Positions 43,703-52,991 of a stretch of 64,000 bases of DNA are shown here, one piece after another. The position numbers and the translations under genes are program-made. The notes under the pieces are model-generated. The model ran no database searches and was not told the DNA's origin. It was given only the letters and a program-made list of their open reading frames with translations. The DNA is from JAWPMT01 sp965267435 (GTDB lineage Bacteria > Bacteroidota > Bacteroidia > Cytophagales > Cyclobacteriaceae). Location: positions 5,890,001-5,954,000 of the forward strand of contig OZ253960.1 of the NCBI GenBank assembly GCA_965267435.1, read 5' to 3'. How positions within the stretch are numbered: position 1 is the stretch's first letter; the number at the start of each line of letters is the position of its first letter.

Positions 43703-44762
43703 GGCTCGACACCAATTCAACATTGGGGAAGAATGCCGCCCAGGCAAACCAATAACCGATATAGGCATTGACAGGTGTGAGAGATACCCCCGTGTCCGGG
43801 CCAGACACAACCTTGCCGAATACGTCATATTGGTTGCCAGTAGCGTCAGCAAGCACCGCTGATGACCCATCGTCGACGACGGTCAATGGAAGTTGTGCTT
43901 CCAGGAAGGTGTCGCGAAATGCCACCATAAAGTTGTCATCGCTGTCACCAATGACGACGATCTCTTCCCCGCCTACTGTTGCAGTGACAATATCACGGTC
44001 GGTGAATAGCTCAAACCGAAAGGCCTTGCGTTCGTCATTGATATCCACACCTAGTACACGCTCTTTGGCTGGAAGCGTCATGTCCTCGTTCTCCACCGGG
44101 AATATGACGTTTTCCGATGTTCTGTAATCCCCATAGGGGTACTGGCCATAGTTGCGGGAGATACCAGTGTTCAATGAGGTCACCACAGAGTTGGGGAACA
44201 TCTCCCGCCATGTCGCCCATGTGGTCTCCACCAGGTGGACGAACTCTGGCTTCTCGCCGATGAGGGTTCCATTGATACTTTGCTGCAGCATCTGGCTCCA
44301 GTTGCTGTCGGTGGCGCGGTCGTAGGGAATGAGGTTGGTATTGAAGAGTAGGCCGGAAACCCCGAATGTCGTCTCTTGCCCATTGATGACCCGGTTCCAG
44401 CCAATACCCGTACCTGTCAGTGGGCAGTACGTGACGGCGAAGTGTTCATTACCTATTTCATCATTGATAATCTCATGCCAGTCGAGGATCGGGTGGGCAT
44501 AGGCCCGTAGTTGATCTCCAACTTGGATGCCCAATACCAGGTCGTTGGATGCAAGGAACTGCACTTCACCAACAGGAATGAACTCGGGATTTTGTAGTGC
44601 CGGGATGCCGTCTTTTCCGGGGCCGCCGTCAAAAACTCGCGTGGCGGGGATAAGCCAGTCGCCGCTGGTGGTGGTAGGTACGGCACCCTCGTCAGAACAA
44701 CTTTGCGCAAGACCGCCCAGCGCGATGATGAGAGTGTGGAGGTACGTTGTATATTTTTTCAT
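43695..44762 (-). CDS. DUF3179 domain lipoprotein or secreted protein
   Basis: 355 residues. The signal peptide ends LGGLAQSC, so a lipoprotein with Cys22 is likely. DUF3179 features: IPVGEVQFLASNDLVLGI, RAYAHPILDWHEIINDEIG, FAVTYCPLTGTGIGWNR, FGVSGLLFNTNLIPYDRATDSNW, and RVLGVDIN near the end. The CPLTGT cysteine and GLLFN block are the conserved core of this domain of unknown function. It follows a beta-barrel gene on the same strand after 17 bases, suggesting a functional pair. Confidence 0.85.
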   Translation of the reverse strand: MKKYTTYLHTLIIALGGLAQSCSDEGAVPTTTSGDWLIPATRVFDGGPGKDGIPALQNPEFIPVGEVQFLASNDLVLGIQVGDQLRAYAHPILDWHEIINDEIGNEHFAVTYCPLTGTGIGWNRVINGQETTFGVSGLLFNTNLIPYDRATDSNWSQMLQQSINGTLIGEKPEFVHLVETTWATWREMFPNSVVTSLNTGISRNYGQYPYGDYRTSENVIFPVENEDMTLPAKERVLGVDINDERKAFRFELFTDRDIVTATVGGEEIVVIGDSDDNFMVAFRDTFLEAQLPLTVVDDGSSAVLADATGNQYDVFGKVVSGPDTGVSLTPVNAYIGYWFAWAAFFPNVELVSSPN

Positions 44763-44779
44763 AGCACTTGGATTTTGAT

Positions 44780-45742
44780 CTAGTTGAAATTTGGTATGGT
44801 CGACTCTGAAGATTCCTTTTTTCGAATGGTCAGGTAAAGACCCGTGTTGATCCGGTAGGTCGGGGATAGTTGCGTATCGTTGACGTTGGCATAGACAGGG
44901 AGCGACATATTGAACTGAAAGGAGAGGTCCGGGTTAATTGCGGCTGAAATACCCGGATTCACAAACACGAAAGCTCCGCCGGACGAAGGGAAATCAATGC
45001 CGTTGAATTGATCCCTCCCCTGAATCCGAAATCGCACCTTGATGGAAGGGTCCAGAAGTAGGGGACCCAGTACCACCCGATCTGCCAAGGCCGTGACCAC
45101 TTGTGTTTCATTGCCGAACTCGTAAGTAGATGAACCCAGATAGCTATTGTTACTGCCTGTAAATCGATGGATCAGTGTTCCGCTAAAGGTCATGGAGGGT
45201 CGCGAGCCGATATTGGTCCGATAGTTGGCATACAAGAGTTGGTCCAGCGCGCCACTGCCTGGCTGCAGATCTGCGTTGAGCGGCAGACCATTTTCTCGGG
45301 TCCTGTCAGAAGCCCCCGTCGGTAGTTTCACCCCGATGCCCAGTGTGACTTTTGCCGTGACGGCATGCTTCACCAGCACCACCGCATCACCCAACCCTTG
45401 CGTTGCTACAAAGTCCTCTACCAGATTCGGTTGGTTGATGGTGCGCTCCTGACGCACAAAAGGCAGAAAAAGGTCCACCGACCACTTATCAGTGATAGAG
45501 TAGCCGCTTTCAAAAAGCACTGCATGCGTTTCCCGACGACGGGTCCGATCGTCCAGTACTGCTGTCCCCGACTTCAGCGTCTCCAGTACATTGAGGTCGT
45601 AGTTGAGCGTGAACTGGATCGTTCCCTTGCTGGACGCGGGTAGTCCAATGTTGCCGGACATCGGGACACCACCGGAGCAGCATTGTCCCAGACACAACGA
45701 CACACTCAGACATATCAAGACGAAACCTAAGACTGTACGCAT
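44780..45742 (-). CDS. Outer membrane beta-barrel protein
   Basis: 320 residues with a signal peptide (cleaved near LCLGQCC). A porin-like pattern of about twelve antiparallel strands with turns: KGTIQFTLNYDLNVL, SYSITDKWSVDLFLPFVRQ-like, LGDAVVLVKHAV, TLGIGVKLPTGASDRT and so on. It resembles transporter barrels of the MetA-pathway or FadL type, without a decisive motif. Two cysteines at the mature N-terminus (CCSGG) are notable. It precedes the DUF3179 gene and diverges from the subtilase gene. Confidence 0.7.
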   Translation of the reverse strand: MRTVLGFVLICLSVSLCLGQCCSGGVPMSGNIGLPASSKGTIQFTLNYDLNVLETLKSGTAVLDDRTRRRETHAVLFESGYSITDKWSVDLFLPFVRQERTINQPNLVEDFVATQGLGDAVVLVKHAVTAKVTLGIGVKLPTGASDRTRENGLPLNADLQPGSGALDQLLYANYRTNIGSRPSMTFSGTLIHRFTGSNNSYLGSSTYEFGNETQVVTALADRVVLGPLLLDPSIKVRFRIQGRDQFNGIDFPSSGGAFVFVNPGISAAINPDLSFQFNMSLPVYANVNDTQLSPTYRINTGLYLTIRKKESSESTIPNFN

Positions 45743-45959
45743 ATCGATTGCTTATACCAAATACCTAACAATTCAGGTTGGCAGGTTTTTAGGTCATGCG
45801 CCCGGTTTGTCCGGATACTTACATTTCTCCGGTCCCCTCACCACCAAACCGCTCATTTCAGTCACTTCCGGCCTTGAAACCTACGTTCATGTAATTCACC
45901 GAAATAAAAGGTCCGGTTTTTGGTTACTTTGCTGCACACTTTTGAAGATTGATCAGACA

Positions 45960-47531
45960 ATGCGCAGGATATTCTTGATGGTCATGGTTGGGGTGGGTTG
46001 CCTCCCATTTGACCTTATTGGCCAGGGACAACAGATAGACGAATTAGACGCCAGCTACTTTGACTGGTACAACAAGGACCCGAAAGCGGACGCCATAGCG
46101 GGAGTCAGTGCCGATCGGGCGTATGAAAAATTCGTGACCGGCAAAGCGCCAAAGAAGACGGTGATCGTCGCGGTCATAGACAGCGGCGTAGACATAGAGC
46201 ACGAGGATTTCGAAGGACGGATCTGGATCAATGAAGATGAGATTGCTGGCAATGGCGTCGATGATGATGGCAACGGGTTTGTCGATGACATCAATGGCTG
46301 GAACTTCCTAGGCAACAAGGACGGTGAAAACATTCGCTACGAGAACCTGGAAGAAACGCGCATCGTAGCGCAGTCCGGTACGAGCAGCCCGCTTTACGAC
46401 AAGGCCAAGGCCTCCTATGAGGAGCAGTTGGAAGAAGGGCGCCAGCTTCGAGACAATATTTCTGCTTTTGCTCAGGCGTATCAGGAGTCCAAGCGCATCA
46501 TCGACGAAGCTACTGGCATTGACGTCACCAGCAGTGAGGATCTGGCGAAGGTGAATTCGGAGGCACAGGACGTGCAGTTCGCCAAGCAGTTCCTACAGGG
46601 TTATTTTGAAATGGGCTTGACCGAAGACTACCTGCAGGCGGCCGTCGAGTACAGTATGGAAACCATGGATTACTATCTGGATCCCGGTCTCAACGCCCGC
46701 GACCTCATTGGTGATGACCCCGACGATATCACAGATACAGACTATGGCAACGCCGATGTGGAGGGGCCGGACGCCTCGCACGGTACTGCAGTGGCGGGAG
46801 TGATTGCCGCGCGAAGAGGAAATGGAATCGGGATCAATGGGGTGTCCGACTACGTGAGGATCATGCCCGTGCGGGCGGTACCCCAGGGTGATGAGCGCGA
46901 CAAGGACATCGCGCTGGCTATCCGATATGCAGTGGACAATGGCGCCGATATTATCAACATGAGCTTTGGCAAGAACTTCTCTCCACAGAAGCATTTTGTC
47001 GACGATGCTGTGCGCTACGCGGCGGACAATGGCGTCTTGCTTGTGCACGCCTCCGGTAATGATGGTCGGGATATTGATATCCACGACAACTTTCCTACGG
47101 ACGTGTTCGAGGATGGTACCAAGGCATCCAACTGGCTGGAAGTCGGTGCCAACTCACGGGATTACGATGCCGAGATCGCAGCGTCTTTCTCTAACTACGG
47201 CAAGGAGCAGGTGGACATATTCGCTCCTGGCGCCTCCATTATTTCCCTTGATCTTGACAATACCTACAGCTCCCATGATGGGACAAGTCTTGCCGCCCCG
47301 ATTGTGACTGGCGTTGCCGCATTGGTTTTGGCCTATTACCCCGACGCTACACCCGAGCAGATGATCAGCCTGCTGATGGACACGGCGTCTCCCGTCAAGA
47401 AGCCGAAGACGGTCCTGCAGCCATCCGAGGATGGTGAGGAAGTGGAAGTGCCATTCAGAGACCTCTCCCAAAGCGGTGGCATCATCAATACGTTCAACGC
47501 ATTCAAAGCTGCCAAGAAGCGACTGAAGTAA
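45960..47531 (+). CDS. Secreted subtilase (S8) serine peptidase
   Basis: 523 residues from the ATG at 45960. Signal segment MRRIFLMVMVGVGCLPFDLIGQ. Catalytic triad: Asp74 in AVIDSGVDIEHEDF, His274 in DASHGTAVAGVIAA and Ser443 in HDGTSLAAPIVTG. Between Asp and His about 200 residues are inserted, rich in charged helices, which is typical of Bacteroidota subtilases. A calcium-binding-like run (NGVDDDGNGFVDDINGWNF) follows the first motif. The protein should be active outside the cytoplasm. No C-terminal T9SS sorting domain is visible. Confidence 0.93.
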   Translation: MRRIFLMVMVGVGCLPFDLIGQGQQIDELDASYFDWYNKDPKADAIAGVSADRAYEKFVTGKAPKKTVIVAVIDSGVDIEHEDFEGRIWINEDEIAGNGVDDDGNGFVDDINGWNFLGNKDGENIRYENLEETRIVAQSGTSSPLYDKAKASYEEQLEEGRQLRDNISAFAQAYQESKRIIDEATGIDVTSSEDLAKVNSEAQDVQFAKQFLQGYFEMGLTEDYLQAAVEYSMETMDYYLDPGLNARDLIGDDPDDITDTDYGNADVEGPDASHGTAVAGVIAARRGNGIGINGVSDYVRIMPVRAVPQGDERDKDIALAIRYAVDNGADIINMSFGKNFSPQKHFVDDAVRYAADNGVLLVHASGNDGRDIDIHDNFPTDVFEDGTKASNWLEVGANSRDYDAEIAASFSNYGKEQVDIFAPGASIISLDLDNTYSSHDGTSLAAPIVTGVAALVLAYYPDATPEQMISLLMDTASPVKKPKTVLQPSEDGEEVEVPFRDLSQSGGIINTFNAFKAAKKRLK

Positions 47532-47543
47532 GCGTCTTTTGAT

Positions 47544-47700
47544 TGGGGCGCCTCCCTCGCCAGGCGAAGGGCCCCAGAAGTGGCCCTGACCCACATACAG
47601 GCTCGGGACCGGGCTATCGGCTGTATCTCGGCCGCGCGGCCCTGCGCTATTCCCACGCCGGCTGCCGCCTCTATCCCTGACGCGGGTGCAGGCTGCTATT
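47544..47700. repeat. GC-rich intergenic block with nested inverted repeats
   Basis: The 257-base gap between the subtilase and the amidohydrolase contains a GC-rich block. Outer arms TGGGGC (47544-47549) and GCCCCA (47571-47576) enclose the hairpin TCGCC-A-GGCGA (47557-47567), and the perfect palindrome GGCCGCGCGGCC lies at 47630-47641. An open frame over it (47580-47786) is a proline/alanine-rich by-product without coding character. It resembles a mobile or REP-like repeat unit; no second copy is seen in the window. Confidence 0.4.
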
Positions 47701-47788
47701 TCTTCGCCGTCTGTCTTATGGCAAGCCCCAGCGCCGTGCTGGTTCTAAAAATTCTCTATCTTTTGACGATCATCTCCCAGACCTAACC

Positions 47789-49384
47789 ATGAAGAAGCTC
47801 GCACTCTCACTTTTTGCCTGGACGCTCACCGCTACAGTTTTTGCACAGACGCTTAACCCCGCGCCCGATCGGCGACCCGATGAAGGAGAAGGCCCATTTG
47901 AGCGTTTGATCATCAGAGGTGCCATCATGATCGATGGTACCGGAGCTCCCCCCATGGGACCTGTTGACATTGTCGTAGAGGGCAACAAGATCGCGGAAAT
48001 TGTGGGGGTAGGTACGCCCAAAGTACCGATCGACTCCGCATCCCGACCACAGGGAGCCACGAAGGAGATCGATGCCCATGGGTCGTACGTCCTGCCCGGA
48101 TTCATCAACCTGCATGCGCACGTCGGTGGGGCCGAGAAGTCACCCAATGCCGAGTATCCCTACAAGCTTTGGATGGCACACGGCATTACCACCATCCGCG
48201 GGGTACCCGCCGCCAATGTCAACTGGACGAAGAGTGAAAAAGAACGTAGTGCGAGAAATGAGATCGTCGCTCCCCGGATCATCGCTTTTCATGTGATGGG
48301 CCAGGGCGAGGACTGGGAAGGAGGGCCCATCCACACGCCGGAGAAGGCTCGGGAGTGGGTGCGCTGGGCGGCGCAGAGAGATGTGGACGGACTCAAGTTT
48401 TTTAGCCATGACCCCGAAATCCTGCAGGCCGGTATCGATGAGGCACATAAAAATGGGATGGGCACAGTAGCCCATATCGCCCAGTCCATGGTCGGTAGGG
48501 TCAACGCACTGGACGCGGCAAGAATGGGCCTCGACAATCTCACGCACTTCTATGGGCTCTTCGAGTCCTTGTACAAGGACAATGATATTCAGGACTGGCC
48601 GCCGGACTTTATTTACAATGACGAACAGTATCGGTTTAGCCAGGTAGCCTACCAGTGGGACAAGATCCATCCTCGTGGCAGCGAAGCCTGGAATGCACTG
48701 ATTCAAGAGTTTTTGGCGCATGATTTCATCCTCGACCCCACCATGACTGCCTACCTCGCGGGAAGAGACGTCATGCGGGAGCGCAATGCCGAATGGCATG
48801 AGAAGTACACACTGCCGACCCTTCATGATTTCTACTACCCCAGTCGTGTGGATCATGGGTCGTACTTCTACGACTGGACGACATGGGATGAGGTAGTTTG
48901 GAAAAACTTCTACAAGGTGTGGATGTCATTCCTAAATGATTACAAAAACGCCGGTGGTCGTGTGACGGTCAGCGATGACGCATCATTCATTTACAACCTG
49001 TGGGGTTTTGGCCACATCGAGGAGATGGAGCTATTGCAAGAGGCAGGGTTTCACCCTTTGGAAGTCATTCGAGGGGCCACGTTGCACGCATCCCAGGCGA
49101 TTCACGACCCGAAGGGCAAGGAGATTGAGTTTGGGATCATCCGACCAGGACTATTGGCAGACCTGGTGATCGTGGACGAGAATCCCATTCAAAACCTAAA
49201 GGTTCTTTACGGGACAGGATTCCCGCGACTCAATGACGAGACCCAGCAGGTCGAGCGCGTAGGAGGTGTGAAGTACACCATCAAAGATGGCATCATCTAC
49301 GATGCAAAGCAGCTGCTGCGGGATGTCGAAGAGATGGTCAACCAGCAGAAAAGAGAAAGGGGTCTTCCGGTTGATGGCGAGTGA
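47789..49384 (+). CDS. Secreted metal-dependent amidohydrolase
   Basis: 531 residues with a signal peptide (MKKLALSLFAWTLTATVFA). Amidohydrolase superfamily: HxH at His109 and His111 (GFINLHAHVGG), His near 217 (FSHDPEIL) and in TVAHIAQS, and the metal aspartate in VTVSDDASF; C-terminal composite domain with HASQAIHDPKGKEIEFGIIRPGLLADLVIVDENP. Imidazolonepropionase or dipeptidase-like enzymes of this group hydrolyse cyclic or peptide amides outside the cytoplasm. Substrate unknown. Confidence 0.85.
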   Translation: MKKLALSLFAWTLTATVFAQTLNPAPDRRPDEGEGPFERLIIRGAIMIDGTGAPPMGPVDIVVEGNKIAEIVGVGTPKVPIDSASRPQGATKEIDAHGSYVLPGFINLHAHVGGAEKSPNAEYPYKLWMAHGITTIRGVPAANVNWTKSEKERSARNEIVAPRIIAFHVMGQGEDWEGGPIHTPEKAREWVRWAAQRDVDGLKFFSHDPEILQAGIDEAHKNGMGTVAHIAQSMVGRVNALDAARMGLDNLTHFYGLFESLYKDNDIQDWPPDFIYNDEQYRFSQVAYQWDKIHPRGSEAWNALIQEFLAHDFILDPTMTAYLAGRDVMRERNAEWHEKYTLPTLHDFYYPSRVDHGSYFYDWTTWDEVVWKNFYKVWMSFLNDYKNAGGRVTVSDDASFIYNLWGFGHIEEMELLQEAGFHPLEVIRGATLHASQAIHDPKGKEIEFGIIRPGLLADLVIVDENPIQNLKVLYGTGFPRLNDETQQVERVGGVKYTIKDGIIYDAKQLLRDVEEMVNQQKRERGLPVDGE

Positions 49385-49459
49385 CGAGGAGCCTCCCTAT
49401 ACATGTTTACCGCGCGGCGCTTTCGAGCCAGTGGCGACGCCTTATAATTTAGTTTTCAC

Positions 49460-50113
49460 ATGAGAAACCTAAGCACTTTGCATTCCATTGCTGTCCCCTG
49501 TTTGATTTGCCTGCTGTTGACCATCGGCGGCTGTGGCGAGGAATCCCGACTCAAGTCGTTGGAAAAAAACAGCGTTCGTGATGGCGTGACCTCCATGCTA
49601 CGTGCCTATCATGATGCTATTCGTGATCGGGGACTCCTGGCAGAGTTCGATTACCTCGACAATTCTGCCGATTTTTTCTGGGTACCGCCAGGTTATGGAG
49701 CTGCCCTCAGCTACGATTCTGTGAAAGTGATCCTCGAACAATCCGCTGGAAATATCACCTCCGCTGATTATCGTTGGGATTCTTTGAAGGTGTTTCCAAT
49801 CGTCCCCTTCCTTGCCAATTTCCACGGGGTGGTTTCCGGGCAGGTGGTAGAGGCCGGGGGCGTGACGCGACGCGTTCGTATGATCGAATCCGGTACTGTA
49901 ATTCTGCGGGCAGGAGGTTGGAAACTCCTGAGCGGCCAGACGTCAATGCTTAGCGATAGCAATCAGGGTGGACCGAGTCAGCCTGTCACCCAACCTTCCA
50001 TTGCGGTACCTGCCGATAGCCTCAGCCAGTCACGAAGGGATTCCATAGAATTCAGGGATCGTCTTCCCGACGATCCCATGCCGGTTGATACAGTTTCAGG
50101 AGATTTTATCTAG
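49460..50113 (+). CDS. Lipoprotein with NTF2-like domain
   Basis: 217 residues. Lipobox LTIGGC (Cys27). Residues 40-160 look like an NTF2/SnoaL-type domain: VTSMLRAYHDAIRDRG, EFDYLDNSADFFWVPPGY, VPFLANFHGVVSGQVVEAGG and the closing GWKLLSGQTS. The tail from about 170 is proline/serine-rich and likely disordered. Function unknown. It is 16 bases from the convergent dienoyl-CoA reductase gene. Confidence 0.65.
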   Translation: MRNLSTLHSIAVPCLICLLLTIGGCGEESRLKSLEKNSVRDGVTSMLRAYHDAIRDRGLLAEFDYLDNSADFFWVPPGYGAALSYDSVKVILEQSAGNITSADYRWDSLKVFPIVPFLANFHGVVSGQVVEAGGVTRRVRMIESGTVILRAGGWKLLSGQTSMLSDSNQGGPSQPVTQPSIAVPADSLSQSRRDSIEFRDRLPDDPMPVDTVSGDFI

Positions 50114-50128
50114 CCTTTGAAGCTCTGC

Positions 50129-52144
50129 TCAGATCTCGGATACCAACTCGGCTGCCTCTTTAATGGCTCGCTTCGCGTCAAGCTCTGCCGCCTCCTTTGC
50201 ACCGCCAATAAGGTGGGCATTGACCCCTGCTGCCACCAGTCCATCGTAGAGATCTCGTAGTGGTTCCTGACCTGCACAGACAACGATATTATCTACATCA
50301 AGTACCTGGGGCTCTCCATTGACTGATATGTGCAGTCCCGCGCCATCCACTTTCTCATAGGTGACGTTGGCAAGCATCTGTACTTTCTTCATATTCAGAC
50401 TGGCGCGATGGATCCATCCAGTGGTTTTACCGAGGCCTTTCCCGTGTTTACCCGTAGACCGTTTGAGCAAGTATATTTCCCTGGGAGATGGTTCTGGCTG
50501 CGCTTCTGCATTGGCTCCGCCGACTTTGTATTCCATATCGACGCCCCACTCTTTCATAAAAGCCTCCACGTCCATGCTAGGTGGATTGCCTTGGTGTGCC
50601 AGAAACTCGGCTACGTCAAAGCCGATGCCCCCGGCACCGACGATGGCCACCTTTTTACCCACCTCTTTGTCTCGGTAGAGCACGTCAACATAGCTCACGA
50701 CTTTCGGATCATTTGCACCCTCGAAGTCCACCTCCCGGGGCGTTACGCCTGTGCAGATGATCACTTCATCGTAGCCGCCAGCCTTCAATTGATCCAGATC
50801 GGCCCGCGTGTTGAGGTGCAGTCGGACGCCGTGCTTGTCGATCATCGATTGGTAGTAGCGGATGGTCTCGGCGTACTCCTCTTTGCCAGGGATCACTTTT
50901 GCCATATTGAACTGGCCGCCGATTTTGTCTTCGGCTTCGAAGAGATCCACTTCGTGACCACGCTCTGCAGCGATTGTTGCCGCTGCAAGTCCGGCCGGTC
51001 CTGCGCCTACTACTGCCAGCTTTTTGGCAGTCGAGACAGGCGGGTAGTTGAGTAGTGTTTCATGACACGCCCGGGGGTTCACAAGGCATGAGCTGATCTG
51101 GATCTGGAAGGTGTGATCCAGGCACGCTTGGTTACATGCAATGCAGGTATTGATCTCGTCGGCCCGGTTTTCTATTGATTTCTTCACGATGTCGGCATCT
51201 GCCAGGAAAGGGCGAGCCATTGACACCATATCAGCGCAGCCGTCTTGCAGGATATTCTCTGCGACGTCGGGCATGTTGATCCTGTTGGTGGTGATGAGCG
51301 GGATGGACACTTCTCCCATCAGCCGCTTGGTGACCCATGCAAAGCCCCCACGGGGCACGACCGTTGCGATCGTTGGGATCCGGGCTTCATGCCAGCCGAT
51401 ACCCGTATTGATAATAGTGGCACCGGCCTTTTCCAGCTCCTTAGCCAGCATGACCACCTCTTCCCAGGTGCTACCCCCTTCCACGAGGTCTAGCATCGAG
51501 AGCCGATAGATGATAATAAAATCCGTACCGACTGCTTTCCGCACGGCTTTCACAATCTCGATAGGAAATCGCATCCGGTTTTCATAGGGACCGCCCCACT
51601 CATCTTCCCGGTGATTGGTTCGTTTGACGATAAACTGATTGATCAGGTACCCTTCGGATCCCATCACTTCTACCCCGTCGTAGCCAGCCTTTTGTGCGAG
51701 CCTCGCGCATTCCGCAAAATCCTCGATTGTGCCATAGACATCCTCGGTTGTCAGCTCGCGAGGTTTCATTGGGTTGATTGGGGCCTGGATAGGAGAGGGG
51801 GCTACGTTGTGGGCATGGTAACCATATCTACCACTATGGAGTATCTGCATGCAGATCTTGCCTCCCTCTTGATGCACCGCATTGGTGATGAACTGGTGGG
51901 GCGCGATCTCCTCTTCGGTCGAGAGCTTGGCAGAGTGAGGCCCGACCCATCCCTCTTTGTTTGGGGCGATGCCGCCAGTGACAATCAATCCGACCTGACC
52001 CCGGGCGCGTTCGGCGTAAAATGCAGCGGCTCTTTCAAAGCCATTGGGAGCCTCTTCGAGCATGGTGTGCATGGAGCCCATGAGCACTCGATTTTTCAAT
52101 GTCGTGAATCCGAGATCGAGAGGGGAGAGTAGTTTTTCGTACAT
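50129..52144 (-). CDS. NADH:flavin oxidoreductase / 2,4-dienoyl-CoA reductase family
   Basis: 671 residues, the FadH layout. FMN-binding Old Yellow Enzyme barrel (1-320; MGSMHTMLEE, AFYAERARGQVGLIVTGG, catalytic-region GRYGYHAHNVAPS), [4Fe-4S] cluster with Cys334, Cys337, Cys341 and Cys353 (CIACNQAC and SSCLVNPRAC), then FAD domain (VVGAGPAGLAAATIAAERG) and NAD(P)H domain (VAIVGAGGIGFDVAEFLA). It reduces 2,4-dienoyl-CoA with NADPH in beta-oxidation of unsaturated fatty acids; related enzymes act on other enones or on trimethylamine. A MarR/TetR-type regulator is not adjacent. Confidence 0.88.
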   Translation of the reverse strand: MYEKLLSPLDLGFTTLKNRVLMGSMHTMLEEAPNGFERAAAFYAERARGQVGLIVTGGIAPNKEGWVGPHSAKLSTEEEIAPHQFITNAVHQEGGKICMQILHSGRYGYHAHNVAPSPIQAPINPMKPRELTTEDVYGTIEDFAECARLAQKAGYDGVEVMGSEGYLINQFIVKRTNHREDEWGGPYENRMRFPIEIVKAVRKAVGTDFIIIYRLSMLDLVEGGSTWEEVVMLAKELEKAGATIINTGIGWHEARIPTIATVVPRGGFAWVTKRLMGEVSIPLITTNRINMPDVAENILQDGCADMVSMARPFLADADIVKKSIENRADEINTCIACNQACLDHTFQIQISSCLVNPRACHETLLNYPPVSTAKKLAVVGAGPAGLAAATIAAERGHEVDLFEAEDKIGGQFNMAKVIPGKEEYAETIRYYQSMIDKHGVRLHLNTRADLDQLKAGGYDEVIICTGVTPREVDFEGANDPKVVSYVDVLYRDKEVGKKVAIVGAGGIGFDVAEFLAHQGNPPSMDVEAFMKEWGVDMEYKVGGANAEAQPEPSPREIYLLKRSTGKHGKGLGKTTGWIHRASLNMKKVQMLANVTYEKVDGAGLHISVNGEPQVLDVDNIVVCAGQEPLRDLYDGLVAAGVNAHLIGGAKEAAELDAKRAIKEAAELVSEI

Positions 52145-52229
52145 AAGCTATGTTAGCAATTTACTCTGCATGCAGAGTATTTCAAAGATAATCAAGAAAG
52201 GTGGACGTGGGGTCTATGGAATGTAGAAT

Positions 52230-52991
52230 TTATAAACCGCGTTCGATCACCTCTATCATTTCGAACTGCGCCAATTGCCCTCCATAGTTTTTGTAGATGA
52301 GCTTTACGAATCCATACTCCTCACTGAACCACATATCCAGGGTGTTGTAGCCAGTATTGGTGCCGACGATAGCGTTTACGTGCCACACATTTTCCAGCAC
52401 ACCGATGGGAAGTTCAACGGTTTCCTGCCCCAGGACTTCGTAATTGCTCCGGAGTTGCTGGTTGTCCCAGTCGCCCCAGCCATCATACATGATGAGGTTG
52501 CTGTACCATTGCTTGCCTTCCTCGAGAGGCAGATTGACGGACGGATAGGGACACACTTGTGTAAACTTGAATTGATTCTGTCGAAAGGGTGTCATCCATA
52601 CGTCCTGCTGTGTTTCGGCAAGGCCTTGTACCATCTGCTGCACCCATCCGGTATCAGCTAGGGTGGTGTTGATGTTGTGGGGCGCGGCCCGGGCGAAGTC
52701 TGACTCTTTGTATTCATACTGGTAGATGCCTTCGACCTGCTCTTTGCCATCTTGCTTGATTTCGAAATTGCCAGTTATCGACAGCAGAACGCGAGACCCG
52801 GTGATGAGGTTGTAATCCTTGTCCCAGTATTTGGCATTGTACATGAATTGACGGCAGGGGGTATATATCTTTCGTAGATGTGGTCTTTCGAAGCATGTGA
52901 TTTTTTCGAAGGTGTATTTCTTCTCTGTGCATCCCACAACTACCAATGCAGTGACTGCGATGGCCAACATTTGCCGGTTTTTCATTCTCAT
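52230..52991 (-). CDS. Lipoprotein of unknown function
   Basis: 253 residues. Lipobox ALVVVGC (Cys21) and then CTEKKYTFEKITC, with two cysteines (Cys33, and CPYP near 155) that may form a disulfide. Mostly beta strands: GNFEIKQDGKEQVEGIYQYEY, WYSNLIMYDGWGDWDN, GVLENVWHVNAIVGTN, YNTLDMWFSEEYGFVKLIYK. The pattern resembles the beta-barrel-like lipoproteins with a DUF3108-like shape, but no clear family. It starts inside the end of ruvC (four-base overlap), so it follows ruvC in one transcript. Confidence 0.6.
   Translation of the reverse strand: MRMKNRQMLAIAVTALVVVGCTEKKYTFEKITCFERPHLRKIYTPCRQFMYNAKYWDKDYNLITGSRVLLSITGNFEIKQDGKEQVEGIYQYEYKESDFARAAPHNINTTLADTGWVQQMVQGLAETQQDVWMTPFRQNQFKFTQVCPYPSVNLPLEEGKQWYSNLIMYDGWGDWDNQQLRSNYEVLGQETVELPIGVLENVWHVNAIVGTNTGYNTLDMWFSEEYGFVKLIYKNYGGQLAQFEMIEVIERGL

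Noticed and set aside
47580..47786. 68-residue Ala/Pro-rich plus frame
   Set aside because: It follows the GC-rich block, has no domain, and shows the composition of a repeat and not of a gene.
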